NCBI GenBank assembly: GCA_009838195.1 | Contig: VXSC01000018.1 | Span: forward strand, 1-64,000 | DNA from: Rhodothermaceae bacterium | Lineage (GTDB): Bacteria > Bacteroidota > Rhodothermia > Rhodothermales > Bin80 | DNA length: 64,000 bases | Direction of reading: 5' to 3' | Shown here: one piece after another, positions 47,734-56,998 of the stretch | How positions within the stretch are numbered: position 1 is the first letter of the stretch | Layout of the letters: every line of letters starts with the position of its first letter | Position numbers and translations under genes: made by a program | The notes under the pieces: model-generated | Databases searched by the model: none | What the model saw: the letters and a program-made list of their open reading frames with translations, nothing else | What the model was told of the DNA's origin: nothing

Positions 47734-48106
47734 GAAGTCGGACGCGATAGAGAGTGCCGGCAGGTAGGGCGCTTACCAGACGATCCCAGATCGCAATAAC
47801 AAGGTTTTCTGTTGATGGCATGATCCCCTTGAGGAAGGGAACATCCAGGTTTAGGTTTTTATGATCTAGGTGACGGATAACACGATCTTGAATCACCTGG
47901 TTCAGGTCTCCCAGATCAATCACGTAACCCGTATCCGAGTCGGGAGTGCCTACAACCGTTACCTGGAGCCTATAGTTGTGGCCATGCCAGTTTGGATTGT
48001 TGCAGGGCCCGAAAACCGAACGATTCCACTCGTCCGATTTTGCAGGGTTGTGTAAGCGATGAGCCGCGTTAAAATGTGTCTCTCGTGTGAGGTAAACCGT
48101 AGGCAT
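47657..48106 (-). CDS. 6-pyruvoyl-tetrahydropterin synthase / QueD family enzyme
   Basis: A 149-residue T-fold enzyme acting on the folE product. Zinc ligands are His in [11 protein letters not shown] and in NWHGHNYRL; catalytic residues are Cys in FGPCNNPN, Asp/His in RHLDHKNLN and Glu in MPSTENLV. The [11 protein letters not shown] and MPSTENLV stretches are closer to animal-type PTPS than to the E. coli QueD pattern. With folE directly behind it the product may be 6-pyruvoyl- or 6-carboxy-tetrahydropterin. No sepiapterin reductase or queC/queE lies nearby to decide. Confidence 0.9.
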   Translation of the reverse strand: MPTVYLTRETHFNAAHRLHNPAKSDEWNRSVFGPCNNPNWHGHNYRLQVTVVGTPDSDTGYVIDLGDLNQVIQDRVIRHLDHKNLNLDVPFLKGIMPSTENLVIAIWDRLVSALPAGTLYRVRLHETPKNSADYFGPDESRRSVRSDSK

Positions 48107-48175
48107 TTAAACGTAATCGTCACGGGCCGCAAAGGAACGAAGCGGATGGCGTATTGTTCAGCGCAGAGAACATGA

Positions 48176-48520
<345 letters not shown>

Positions 48521-48533
48521 GCCGATCACCAAG

Positions 48534-50531
48534 ATGCATGGAGCTTCTCACAGTCGGTGGCTTCTGATCGTCTGTGTATTGGTGTTGGGGTTCTCCAGTA
48601 ATCGCTCTTGGGCACAGTCTTCACTGCAACAAGAGACGGAATTTGCCCGTGAAGTGAATCGGTATCGGTGGAGTTCAGTCACTGCCTGGAACGCAAATCT
48701 TGGCCCCTGGCAGATTGATATGACTAACCGATTTATATCGGATGCGTATCTCCAATATGACAACCGACTTCGTTTCCGGGATGAAGATCGCCTGAATTTT
48801 ACCGCGGTGCGTCCAATCAGACCTCGCTTCAGGGCAAGCATTCACGGGGATCTTGATTGGTTTGGATCCGGTCGTGCATCGTCCCAGTCACTATTGTTCG
48901 GGATACAGATGAATCCTTTTACAGCACTGAAGCTTGAGACGGCAGTAGGGGTCGGATCGGATCGCCGACCAGGAATTGTACAAGGCGATCAGAGGGCTCC
49001 TTCGCGGGTGGATACCGGACCTGCAGTGGCCGTGTCGGTGGATTTGGAGCCTCGTGAGATTCAAGGGTACCAGGTCTCATTTTATTCCGATGCCGCGTGG
49101 CAGCGTATCGCACCACGACGGGTTGGAGATTTGATGTTAGCAGCAGCAGCAGCCCGGTCATTCGGTTCAGGGCGACTGGAGTCGCGTGCACGCTATTCCA
49201 GTCGTCGGAGGGATACCTACCAGGCTGCGTCGTTCCTGAATCGGGGACAGATCCGTGATCCAGAATCAATTGAGGCGACAACCAGTGACACGCTGGACGC
49301 AAATGTCCTGATCCAGATTCCTGTCATCAGTGGACTTCGCGTGATTGCGCAAGCCGATGTCCGGCTGAATCAACGGCGCATCCGTACCCCGAGAGCCCCC
49401 GAAGAGTCAATTACTTTCGAGACCAATTTTGCACGTCAGGCATTCACCGGGCAGTTCGGTCTCCACTACGAACGCGAGCGTGTTGATGCGCAGTTGCGTG
49501 CTGAGTATGGGGCAATCAACGAGCGGCGAGTCCTCAGCAACAGGGATGAGTTACCTCCTTCTGAAGTGGCACAAAAAAGAACGCTCCTGCAACAGGCAGA
49601 TTATGATGAAGGAGTCTTTGCGGTAAGCGGGAATGTGCGGGGAGATATTTTGCCTGCACTTTCTTTTCTTTTTTCAGGGAGTTCACGGATTGTGCGGCAC
49701 GATACGCCCCTGGTGAATCTGGATGATCGGGACGAAGTGTACCATACCGCAATGTTCACGCTCAGCCATCGCCGCAACCGCCATTTACGAGTGGAGGCAA
49801 GGATGTTTGGCTCCTATCATCATACGGTGTTTTTGAATGCCGAGCGCTCGGCAGAAAACAATATCCAGCGCACATTACGGCTGCGTCCATCTATGGATTG
49901 GACCCCGTCTTCACAGACGCGTATTCGGCTGGCCAGTGAGGTGCGGGCCACATATACGACCGATGATTTTGTGCTACCCGGACGCAGGTCATCCGATCAG
50001 TCTGCGCGTGAGATGCGCCTCGAGTCAGAAATAGAACATCGCCTCTTCTCTGACACGGACCTAAGGCTTTCCGCCAGTTTTTCGGACTTACGCCTGGGAC
50101 GTCTGAGGTGGGAGGAGTTTACCGAAATTCCGTTTGACACACTCAGGACCTACAGCGCCTGGCTACGAATACAGTCGGGGCGTCGACTCCGTGGAGAACT
50201 GGGGTGGCGTACATTTTTGCGAAGTGATTATGACAGAGCAATTACGGTACAATACCAGCTACCCAATGATGAGGTAACCAGTACGCGTGGGAGTATCACC
50301 AGAAGAGGGAAACGATGGGTCATACAGACCGGTCCGTCAGGTGCACTCTATTGGATACGGGGCCAGACGACTTTGCGTCTGGATGCATGGGCGAATTGGC
50401 AACAGCTGAGATATCGGCTTTATGGTCAATTGCCGGCAGCTAATGCCGAGATCATTCGGCGAGCCGCTCGGAGGGGTACACGGCGCCTGATCCCACTCAT
50501 TTCATTAAGTGTGTTTTGGCAGATGGATTAA
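48534..50531 (+). CDS. Predicted outer-membrane beta-barrel protein, unknown function
   Basis: A 665-residue exported protein. A signal peptide (WLLIVCVLVLGFSSNRSWAQ) is followed by many alternating amphipathic strands rich in Arg, aromatic and Thr/Ser residues (for example LRVIAQADVRLNQRR, HLRVEARMFGSYHHT), ending in the aromatic strand LISLSVFWQMD, as in outer-membrane barrels. There is no plug domain and no TonB-box-like segment, so it is not a TonB receptor. ATG 48534 sits directly before the signal peptide; the longer frame overlaps the HIT gene. Confidence 0.75.
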   Translation: MHGASHSRWLLIVCVLVLGFSSNRSWAQSSLQQETEFAREVNRYRWSSVTAWNANLGPWQIDMTNRFISDAYLQYDNRLRFRDEDRLNFTAVRPIRPRFRASIHGDLDWFGSGRASSQSLLFGIQMNPFTALKLETAVGVGSDRRPGIVQGDQRAPSRVDTGPAVAVSVDLEPREIQGYQVSFYSDAAWQRIAPRRVGDLMLAAAAARSFGSGRLESRARYSSRRRDTYQAASFLNRGQIRDPESIEATTSDTLDANVLIQIPVISGLRVIAQADVRLNQRRIRTPRAPEESITFETNFARQAFTGQFGLHYERERVDAQLRAEYGAINERRVLSNRDELPPSEVAQKRTLLQQADYDEGVFAVSGNVRGDILPALSFLFSGSSRIVRHDTPLVNLDDRDEVYHTAMFTLSHRRNRHLRVEARMFGSYHHTVFLNAERSAENNIQRTLRLRPSMDWTPSSQTRIRLASEVRATYTTDDFVLPGRRSSDQSAREMRLESEIEHRLFSDTDLRLSASFSDLRLGRLRWEEFTEIPFDTLRTYSAWLRIQSGRRLRGELGWRTFLRSDYDRAITVQYQLPNDEVTSTRGSITRRGKRWVIQTGPSGALYWIRGQTTLRLDAWANWQQLRYRLYGQLPAANAEIIRRAARRGTRRLIPLISLSVFWQMD

Positions 50532-50660
50532 TGCAAGAATTTGCCGCGACACAAAGCGTTCGACACTCAATGGTCAAGCATGTCTCGGGACGAACCTAGT
50601 GCCGTCGGGCGTCAAAAAAATAATCACTAAAGAACCCTTCATCAGTCTGACAAGGCAGGG

Positions 50661-51656
50661 TTAGGACTGATCTGCCAGCGCAAGGAGGTTTTCTACATGA
50701 TGATCTTCCGTACACCGTGTGACACTTGACTCCAATTGAACGGTCATGTGACCGATGTTGTACTGGTTTGTTACCATTTCTTTGATTCGATCAAGTATTC
50801 CTTCCCGATCCGTCACATGTTCGCCGATCACCACATGCGCCGTTAGTGCATCACTGCCCTGCGAAAGTGTCCAGACATGGATGTCATGAATCAATATCAC
50901 ACCGGGCAAGGCCTCAATAGATCGACAGAGCTCGTGAACATCAACATGTTTGGGGACACCCTCAAGAAGGATCCTTGTTACACGCCGTACGATTGCCAGC
51001 GTACCACTAAGAATCAGGAGGGCCAAAACGAAACCAAGTATTGGGTCAAGCCAAATTTCCAGCCATTCCCCACCCGTTGGATTCCACCAGATAAGCCCAC
51101 CTGATACCGCGATTGCAGCCGCGCCCAACAAATCTGCTCGTACATGTTGGTGGACGCCAGCAACGTTAACGCTATGCCCAATGGATCTGTACAGGATGGT
51201 TGCAGCGGCTAGATGAACCACAAAACCTAGCCCGCCGATCATAACCATGATGGCGCCGTCGGGCGCATGCTCGTGACTATGTGCAACCGTGCGATTGAAG
51301 GCCTCAAGCAGGATTGCTACGACGAGCAGCCACAATGCAAGCACATTTACCAGCGCAGCCATGATTTCGTAGCGCTCGTACCCATAGGTATGTCGCTTCG
51401 TAGCCTTTTTTTCGGCAACATTCATTGCGACCAGTGCCACTCCAATACAGAATGCATCTGTCAGCATGTGCCCCGCATGCGCCAAGAGGGACAAACTACC
51501 CGAAATAAGGCCAGCTACAATCTCAATGATCATGTAACCACCTATCAGAAGGGCACACCAGAGCAAATGTCGCTTGCTTGCGCCACGCAGATCATGCGTG
51601 TGGCCACTTGAGAACAACTCACCGTGGCCCGGGGAATGAGCATGTTGATTTGGCAT
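50661..51656 (-). CDS. Cation diffusion facilitator (zinc/cadmium/cobalt exporter)
   Basis: A 331-residue proton-antiport exporter of divalent metal. The N-terminal His-rich stretch (HAHSPGHGELFSSGHTHD) probably binds metal. Six membrane segments follow, with the transport-site motif HAGHMLTDAF in TM2 and HVRADLLGAAA in TM5, and a cytoplasmic ferredoxin-like domain (LIHDIHVWTLSQGSDALTAH). The pattern is that of the CzcD/ZitB branch. It stands alone between two plus-strand genes. Confidence 0.93.
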   Translation of the reverse strand: MPNQHAHSPGHGELFSSGHTHDLRGASKRHLLWCALLIGGYMIIEIVAGLISGSLSLLAHAGHMLTDAFCIGVALVAMNVAEKKATKRHTYGYERYEIMAALVNVLALWLLVVAILLEAFNRTVAHSHEHAPDGAIMVMIGGLGFVVHLAAATILYRSIGHSVNVAGVHQHVRADLLGAAAIAVSGGLIWWNPTGGEWLEIWLDPILGFVLALLILSGTLAIVRRVTRILLEGVPKHVDVHELCRSIEALPGVILIHDIHVWTLSQGSDALTAHVVIGEHVTDREGILDRIKEMVTNQYNIGHMTVQLESSVTRCTEDHHVENLLALADQS

Positions 51657-51838
51657 GTCTCTCCTCGAAATGAGTAAGAAAAAGAGAATATTGCTTAATG
51701 ATACAGTTCGAAAGTCAGAAAAGAGGAACGGGGCTTATTGACTAGGAGCGGGGTAATATGAATTGATGATGCGTTCAAATCGTTTTCGTCTGGAACGTAC
51801 CTTTTATGGGCAACTGTGGTGCACAAACGTTAGGCTTA

Positions 51839-52477
51839 ATGTGTGATGTTCGAACGCTGGGAGTGACGGGAGGAATCGGAAGTGGAAAGTCCACGGTATG
51901 TGCGTATCTGGAAGATCTAGGGGCCACAATCTTCGAAGCAGACCAGGTGGCACGGGACCTCATGGAATCCAGCGATCATATACGCGAAGCGGTCATCGAG
52001 TCATTTGGTCGAAAAAGCTATAGACTAGATGGACACTTAAACCGGCCCTGGCTGGCGGCTCAGTTGTTCAACGACGAAGTCCGCCTAGCGGAAATGAATG
52101 CAATCGTACATCCAAGAGTTGGCGAGGCTTTTGATCGTTTGAGGCATCAGTTACGGTCCGGTTTACTGGTTCATGAAGCGGCCCTCATCTATGAGGCAGG
52201 ATTCGGAGGCCGTCTGGACGCGATCTGCGTAGTCAGTGCTCCAGAGAATGTTCGCATCAAGCGTGTGGTGGCTCGTGATGGAATACGTGCAGGTGAAGTA
52301 CGTGCGAGAATGCAACGGCAACTGCCTCAAGAAGAAACAGAAGGCCGGGCGGATGTGGTTTTGGTCAATGCAGGTTATCCGGGTGAGTTACGCCGTAAAA
52401 CCAAAAAGCTCTACGAATTGGCCATGGATCAGGAAACACTCAGCCCTGAGAATTTCAAGGCATTTCGTCGATTGTAG
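51839..52477 (+). CDS. coaE: Dephospho-CoA kinase
   Basis: The last enzyme of coenzyme A synthesis, about 212 residues. The P-loop is GVTGGIGSGKST; the substrate residues appear in FEADQVARDLM and VHEAALIYEAGF. ATG 51839 puts the P-loop at the usual distance from the N-terminus; an ATG at 51806 would add 11 residues. The gene is convergent with a histidine kinase and overlaps its 3' end by 23 bases. Confidence 0.93.
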   Translation: MCDVRTLGVTGGIGSGKSTVCAYLEDLGATIFEADQVARDLMESSDHIREAVIESFGRKSYRLDGHLNRPWLAAQLFNDEVRLAEMNAIVHPRVGEAFDRLRHQLRSGLLVHEAALIYEAGFGGRLDAICVVSAPENVRIKRVVARDGIRAGEVRARMQRQLPQEETEGRADVVLVNAGYPGELRRKTKKLYELAMDQETLSPENFKAFRRL

Positions 52478-53510
52478 GAAGCACAAACCCGAACGTGGAA
52501 CCACTTCCCGGAAGGCTTTCGACCATTAGCTGACTGCCATGTGCGCTGAGAATATGTTTCACAATTGCTAGTCCCAGGCCGGTACCGCCAAGTTCTGATG
52601 ATCGGCTGGGCTCTACCCGGAAAAATCTTTCGGTAAGACGTGGAATATATTCGGGGGAAACGCCAACTCCGTCATCAACAACAGAGACTTTGACGGATCC
52701 ATCGTGCAATCGCCGGGCAATCACTTCAACCTGTCCACCGGTTTGACCATACTTAATGCCATTATCAATCAGGTTACTGAGAACTTGGCTGATATGATTG
52801 CGGTCTGCAATAACGTCTGGCAGATCATCAGGCATGGAGAGTCGTACGGCGATTTCTCTGTCTGAGGCCATGGATTCCAGTGATTCAAGAACTTCCCCGC
52901 TCAGTTCGAGCAGGTTGAAGGGTTGCTGATCCATGGAGAGCTCCCCCTTCTCGATTCGTGCAACAGAGGATAAATCCTCGGCAAGGTTTCCAAGCCGGGT
53001 TGCATTCCTGAGGACTTTATGAACAAAGGAGCGACGGACACGCTCATCGTCCAGAGCGCCGTCCAAGAGTGTTTCTGCGAATCCGCGGATCGCAAAAATG
53101 GGTGTCTTGAGTTCATGAGATACGTTGCCCAGAAACTCACTCCGATAGTTCTCCATGCGCTCGAGTTCCTGCATTTGATTGGCAACGCGTTGATCCGCAT
53201 CGTGAGCAAGATTGATCAGATAGCTGAGTTCATCGCGCGGGAGTGCCGTCTCCTTTTTGGGGAGAGTCGCGTCGTTTTCACCAATGCCTGCAAGTGTGGA
53301 TTGCAATGCAGACATGCGTTGGGTGACCATCCAATGGATTCCCACAAAGGTGACGAGGCCGACGATCACACTTATGGATACAACAACCCACCAAGGCATC
53401 CGAAAACCAACCAGGGCAGCCAGAAATAGCGTGATCAAGACGAGCAGGCATACACGCCAGGATACTCGGTAGGCCAATAGGCCTTTAGGGACTTGTTGAG
53501 CAGGGGTCAT
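52455..53510 (-). CDS. Sensor histidine kinase, PhoR-like
   Basis: A 351-residue membrane kinase. Two membrane segments (about residues 16-65) leave almost no periplasmic sensor, so the signal is probably sensed within the membrane or by a partner. The phospho-accepting His is in GNVSHELKTPIFAIRGFAE; the ATP-binding domain has QVLSNLIDNGIKYGQ, VVDDGVGVSPEYI and GGTGLGLAIVKHIL. It follows its response regulator by 17 bases on the same strand. Phosphate control is suggested by similarity of type only; no pst genes are near. Confidence 0.93.
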   Translation of the reverse strand: MTPAQQVPKGLLAYRVSWRVCLLVLITLFLAALVGFRMPWWVVVSISVIVGLVTFVGIHWMVTQRMSALQSTLAGIGENDATLPKKETALPRDELSYLINLAHDADQRVANQMQELERMENYRSEFLGNVSHELKTPIFAIRGFAETLLDGALDDERVRRSFVHKVLRNATRLGNLAEDLSSVARIEKGELSMDQQPFNLLELSGEVLESLESMASDREIAVRLSMPDDLPDVIADRNHISQVLSNLIDNGIKYGQTGGQVEVIARRLHDGSVKVSVVDDGVGVSPEYIPRLTERFFRVEPSRSSELGGTGLGLAIVKHILSAHGSQLMVESLPGSGSTFGFVLPTIDEMP

Positions 53511-53526
53511 GCCAGGCCTCCGAAGC

Positions 53527-54282
53527 TCACTTACGTTCTAGGAAGCGATAGCCAACACCTTTAACGGATTGGATGTAATCGGTCCCCTGATATTTCCCCA
53601 GTTTTTTATTGAGTTTACTTACGTGAACATCAACCGTGCGCTTGCCAACTTCCACTTTCATCCCCCAAACCCTCTTTATCAGATTCCTTCGCGTAAATAC
53701 GACGCCTGGAGAATTGGCCAGAAAGTATAACAGATCAAATTCTCTGCGAGTAAAGTTGATCTGCGTCCGCTCTTCGCCGTTTTTCTGAAATACCCAATAC
53801 CGATCCCGATCAATGTCAAGATCATGAATACTCAGGATTGAAGCACCGGGAATGATTCGTTGGGTTCCACGCAAGAGGGCTTTGATCTGGGAGACAATGA
53901 CATCAATGCCAAACGTTTTGGAGAGATAGCTGTCAGCTCCGACATCCAAGCCCTGGATGTGATCTTCTTCTTCGGAACGTGCAGAGAGGAATAGAATGGG
54001 GACTGCTTTCAGTCTGGAATATTTTCGAATATGCCGACAGACATCCAGTCCGTTCATGCGAGGCATCATGATGTCAAGCACGATGAGATCAAGAGCTCTG
54101 GTTTCAACGATGTCAAGTGCTTCGACGCCATTCCTGGCCGTAATGGTTTTCATTCCCAACCGCTCCAGGTTGTAGCGCAACAGGTCAAGAATGTCATCTT
54201 CGTCATCTACGATCAGGATGGTATAGGAATCCTGAGCAGCAGCAATGGGGGAGATTTCTGACATTGGAGTATTATCGGGCAC
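53527..54282 (-). CDS. OmpR/PhoB-family response regulator
   Basis: A 251-residue regulator. The receiver domain (about residues 19-135) has ILIVDDEDDILDLLRYNLE and the phospho-acceptor Asp in LIVLDIMMPRMNGLDV. The winged-helix DNA-binding domain follows (INFTRREFDLLYFLANSPG; RTVDVHVSKLNKKLG; YIQSVKGVGYRF). An alternative start at the ATG for MSEISP, 18 bases in, is possible. It is the first gene of the pair with the histidine kinase. Confidence 0.94.
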   Translation of the reverse strand: MPDNTPMSEISPIAAAQDSYTILIVDDEDDILDLLRYNLERLGMKTITARNGVEALDIVETRALDLIVLDIMMPRMNGLDVCRHIRKYSRLKAVPILFLSARSEEEDHIQGLDVGADSYLSKTFGIDVIVSQIKALLRGTQRIIPGASILSIHDLDIDRDRYWVFQKNGEERTQINFTRREFDLLYFLANSPGVVFTRRNLIKRVWGMKVEVGKRTVDVHVSKLNKKLGKYQGTDYIQSVKGVGYRFLERK

Positions 54283-54572
54283 ATGAAGTACAAGCGCAGC
54301 ACGCAGCCAACAGTAAAACTACGAACTTGCTGGTCAAAGAAGTAAATCTGTTTGTTGGAACTGATATACGTGCATTCGGAGACGGCTGAGCAGAGAGAGG
54401 AACACAATGTCCAATGTAGCACACGGAAACGATTCCTTTCTGACTCCTTGCCTTGTACGGTTGAGTCGGGAATTATGACAATTATACGACATCAATTCGT
54501 AGCTTATTGGGAGGTATAGATTGGTGGGGTATGGTTTATTTCAGTAGGTGAGACAAAGGTCCAGGATTAAAT

Positions 54573-56798
54573 ATGCGGGCAACAGATCGTGGTTACGGAT
54601 TTGGAACACTACCGGTATTTCTTGCTGGGATCAGCACGATCCTGGGGGCGATCATGTTCCTGCGCTTCGGCTATGCCGTGGCTCATACGGGACTTTTGGG
54701 GGTTGTGGGGATCATACTTCTTGGTCACCTTGTGACGATCCCAACCGCCCTAGCGCTTGCAGAAATCGCAACCAACCGAAAAGTAGAAGGTGGGGGCGAG
54801 TACTTCATTATCTCGCGATCGTTCGGAACAACGATTGGCGGGGTGATCGGGATCAGCCTGTATTTGTCTCAGGCAATCTCGGTGGCCTTTTATATGATTG
54901 CGTTTGCCGAGGCATTCACGTGGTTGGAGCCGATTCTGGCGGATCAGTTCGGGATTGGTTTTGATACACGCCTCATCTCCATCCCTGCATTGGTGCTGCT
55001 GCTGGCCCTTGTGCTGACGAAGGGGGCGGCCCTGGGAGTCAGGGTGCTGTACGTGGTTGCAGCGATTCTCTTTGGGACCCTGCTCCTGTTCTTTCTGGGG
55101 ACTCCTTTGGAAGGGTTTGATCGGGATGCAGTCAGTCTAACGGAAAAGATTGCGCGTCCCGACTCGTTCATCGTCGTATTTGCAATTGTTTTCCCTGCAT
55201 TCACGGGTATGACGGCCGGTGTAGGCTTGTCGGGAGATTTACGGAATCCTCGCAAATCTCTGCCAAGGGGGACGTTATGGGCGACAATTGTCGGGATGAT
55301 CGTCTATATCGGAATCGTCTTCAAACTCCACGTCAGCGCCCCTCCTGAGGTGATGGCGGAAGACCAGTTGATCATGGCGCAGGTTGCTGTTTGGGGGCCT
55401 GCCATTCTGATCGGGTTGTGTTGTGCGACCTTGAGCAGTGCGATTGGATCAGTCCTGGTGGCGCCCCGGACCTTGCAGGCTTTAGGCGCAGACAGTACGC
55501 TGCCAGGCAAAGGATTGAATACGTGGTTATCGCGTGGAGTAGGCAAGGCAAATGATCCTCGACATGCGACGATGATTACAGGGGTTTTGGCGATGGTGAT
55601 CGTCACTGTAGGGAGCGTGGATCTTGTTGCAACTCTGATTTCGATGTTCTTCATGGTGACGTACGGGTCTTTGTGTGCGATCAGTTTCCTAGAGCATTTT
55701 GCTGCGCGACCGAGTTACCGCCCGAGCTTCCGGTCCCGGTGGTATATCAGCCTTCTCGGAGCTATCATTTGTTTCCTTTTGATGTTCCAGATCAGTCTGT
55801 TCTTTGCAACGCTTGCGATTCTAGTTCTGGTAGCACTGTACCAGGCATTGCGCATAGGGAAGCGGGGAGAGGGAGATTTGGCTTCACTATTTCAGAACGC
55901 GATCACGCAAGCAACCCGCTACATGCAAATTCGCCTGCAGCAGCGACGCGCGGACCAGGTCGCTGACGAGTGGCGTCCGAGCGTGATCATGGTGAATGAT
56001 CGCACCTTTGATCGACGCAGCCCGTTGATGATGCTACGGTGGTTGTGCCACCGATATGGGTTCGGTACCTATGTCCATTTTATAAAAGGTCGGTTAACTG
56101 CCGCCACATTCTCCGAAAGTAAGGAGATCAAAGAGCGATTGCTGGAACGTGCAAAAAGGGAGCAAAGTGCAGTATATATGGATACGGTCGTGAGCCCGTC
56201 CATTACCTCAGCGCTGGCGCAAACACTTCAGGTCCCTGGGGTATCCGGCATGTCGAACAACTCAATCCTCTTTGAATTTGCACAACGGGATTCCGTGGAT
56301 GTGGTCAAAGACGTGGTAGATCAGTGCAAATTTGCGGCGAACACGGATATGACACTGATGGTACTTCGTCACAGCGAGACGCATTTTGGCAGCAGAAATT
56401 CGATCCATGTGTGGCTGACATGGAATGACAGGGACAACGCAAACACAATGATTCTGCTGAGTTATATCCTTTTAGGGCACCCGGACTGGGCAAAGGCGCA
56501 GGTACAGGTTTTTGCGGCCTTGCCGGGAGTGGAAGTAGAGCGGACCAGACAGGAGTTTGCCGAGTTGATCAATGAAGGAAGGCTACCCATCTCGGAGAAG
56601 AATATTGAGTACATGGCGATTGACAATATCGAAGCATTCCGCAGGATGGTTTTTGAAAAATCCTCCGACGCGGACTTAACGGTGGTTGGGTTTAACATGA
56701 AAGGCCTTGAAGAGCGGGGGCCGGGGGTATTCATGAATCACGCAAAATTGCACGATGTATTATTTGTGCGAGCTCCGAGGCAGATAAAAATAGATTAG
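54573..56798 (+). CDS. SLC12-like (cation-chloride cotransporter) APC-superfamily permease with cytoplasmic tail
   Basis: A 741-residue membrane protein. Residues 1-430 hold about 12 membrane segments with the APC-fold GTLPVFLAGISTILGAIMFL and PAFTGMTAGVGLSGDLRNP stretch, as in animal Na-K-Cl cotransporters and their bacterial relatives. Residues 440-741 form a large cytoplasmic domain comparable with the SLC12 C-terminus, including a universal-stress-like end (DADLTVVGFNMKGLEE). The ion or amino acid transported is not certain. The 290 bases upstream (54283-54572) hold no gene. Confidence 0.85.
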   Translation: MRATDRGYGFGTLPVFLAGISTILGAIMFLRFGYAVAHTGLLGVVGIILLGHLVTIPTALALAEIATNRKVEGGGEYFIISRSFGTTIGGVIGISLYLSQAISVAFYMIAFAEAFTWLEPILADQFGIGFDTRLISIPALVLLLALVLTKGAALGVRVLYVVAAILFGTLLLFFLGTPLEGFDRDAVSLTEKIARPDSFIVVFAIVFPAFTGMTAGVGLSGDLRNPRKSLPRGTLWATIVGMIVYIGIVFKLHVSAPPEVMAEDQLIMAQVAVWGPAILIGLCCATLSSAIGSVLVAPRTLQALGADSTLPGKGLNTWLSRGVGKANDPRHATMITGVLAMVIVTVGSVDLVATLISMFFMVTYGSLCAISFLEHFAARPSYRPSFRSRWYISLLGAIICFLLMFQISLFFATLAILVLVALYQALRIGKRGEGDLASLFQNAITQATRYMQIRLQQRRADQVADEWRPSVIMVNDRTFDRRSPLMMLRWLCHRYGFGTYVHFIKGRLTAATFSESKEIKERLLERAKREQSAVYMDTVVSPSITSALAQTLQVPGVSGMSNNSILFEFAQRDSVDVVKDVVDQCKFAANTDMTLMVLRHSETHFGSRNSIHVWLTWNDRDNANTMILLSYILLGHPDWAKAQVQVFAALPGVEVERTRQEFAELINEGRLPISEKNIEYMAIDNIEAFRRMVFEKSSDADLTVVGFNMKGLEERGPGVFMNHAKLHDVLFVRAPRQIKID

Positions 56799-56998
56799 GC
56801 ACTTCCTGACAAACCGTTGACCCCCAATACATGCTTTCGGCTCAGAACAACCATATCTGACGGCTCGTTGCAAATCGAATAGGTCCGGTGATTCCCTGCA
56901 GCCAGAGAATCAGAAATCATTGAAATCCGAACAACGCGTATTATTAAACTATAGACGAACGTGCCGACCTCGAATCATCCTCCCGACCCCGAATTCCC

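Noticed and set aside
50560-50665. Possible terminator between the outer-membrane barrel and the CDF gene
   Set aside because: Only imperfect pairing (aaccct with agggtt around a long loop) and no T run in a suitable place.
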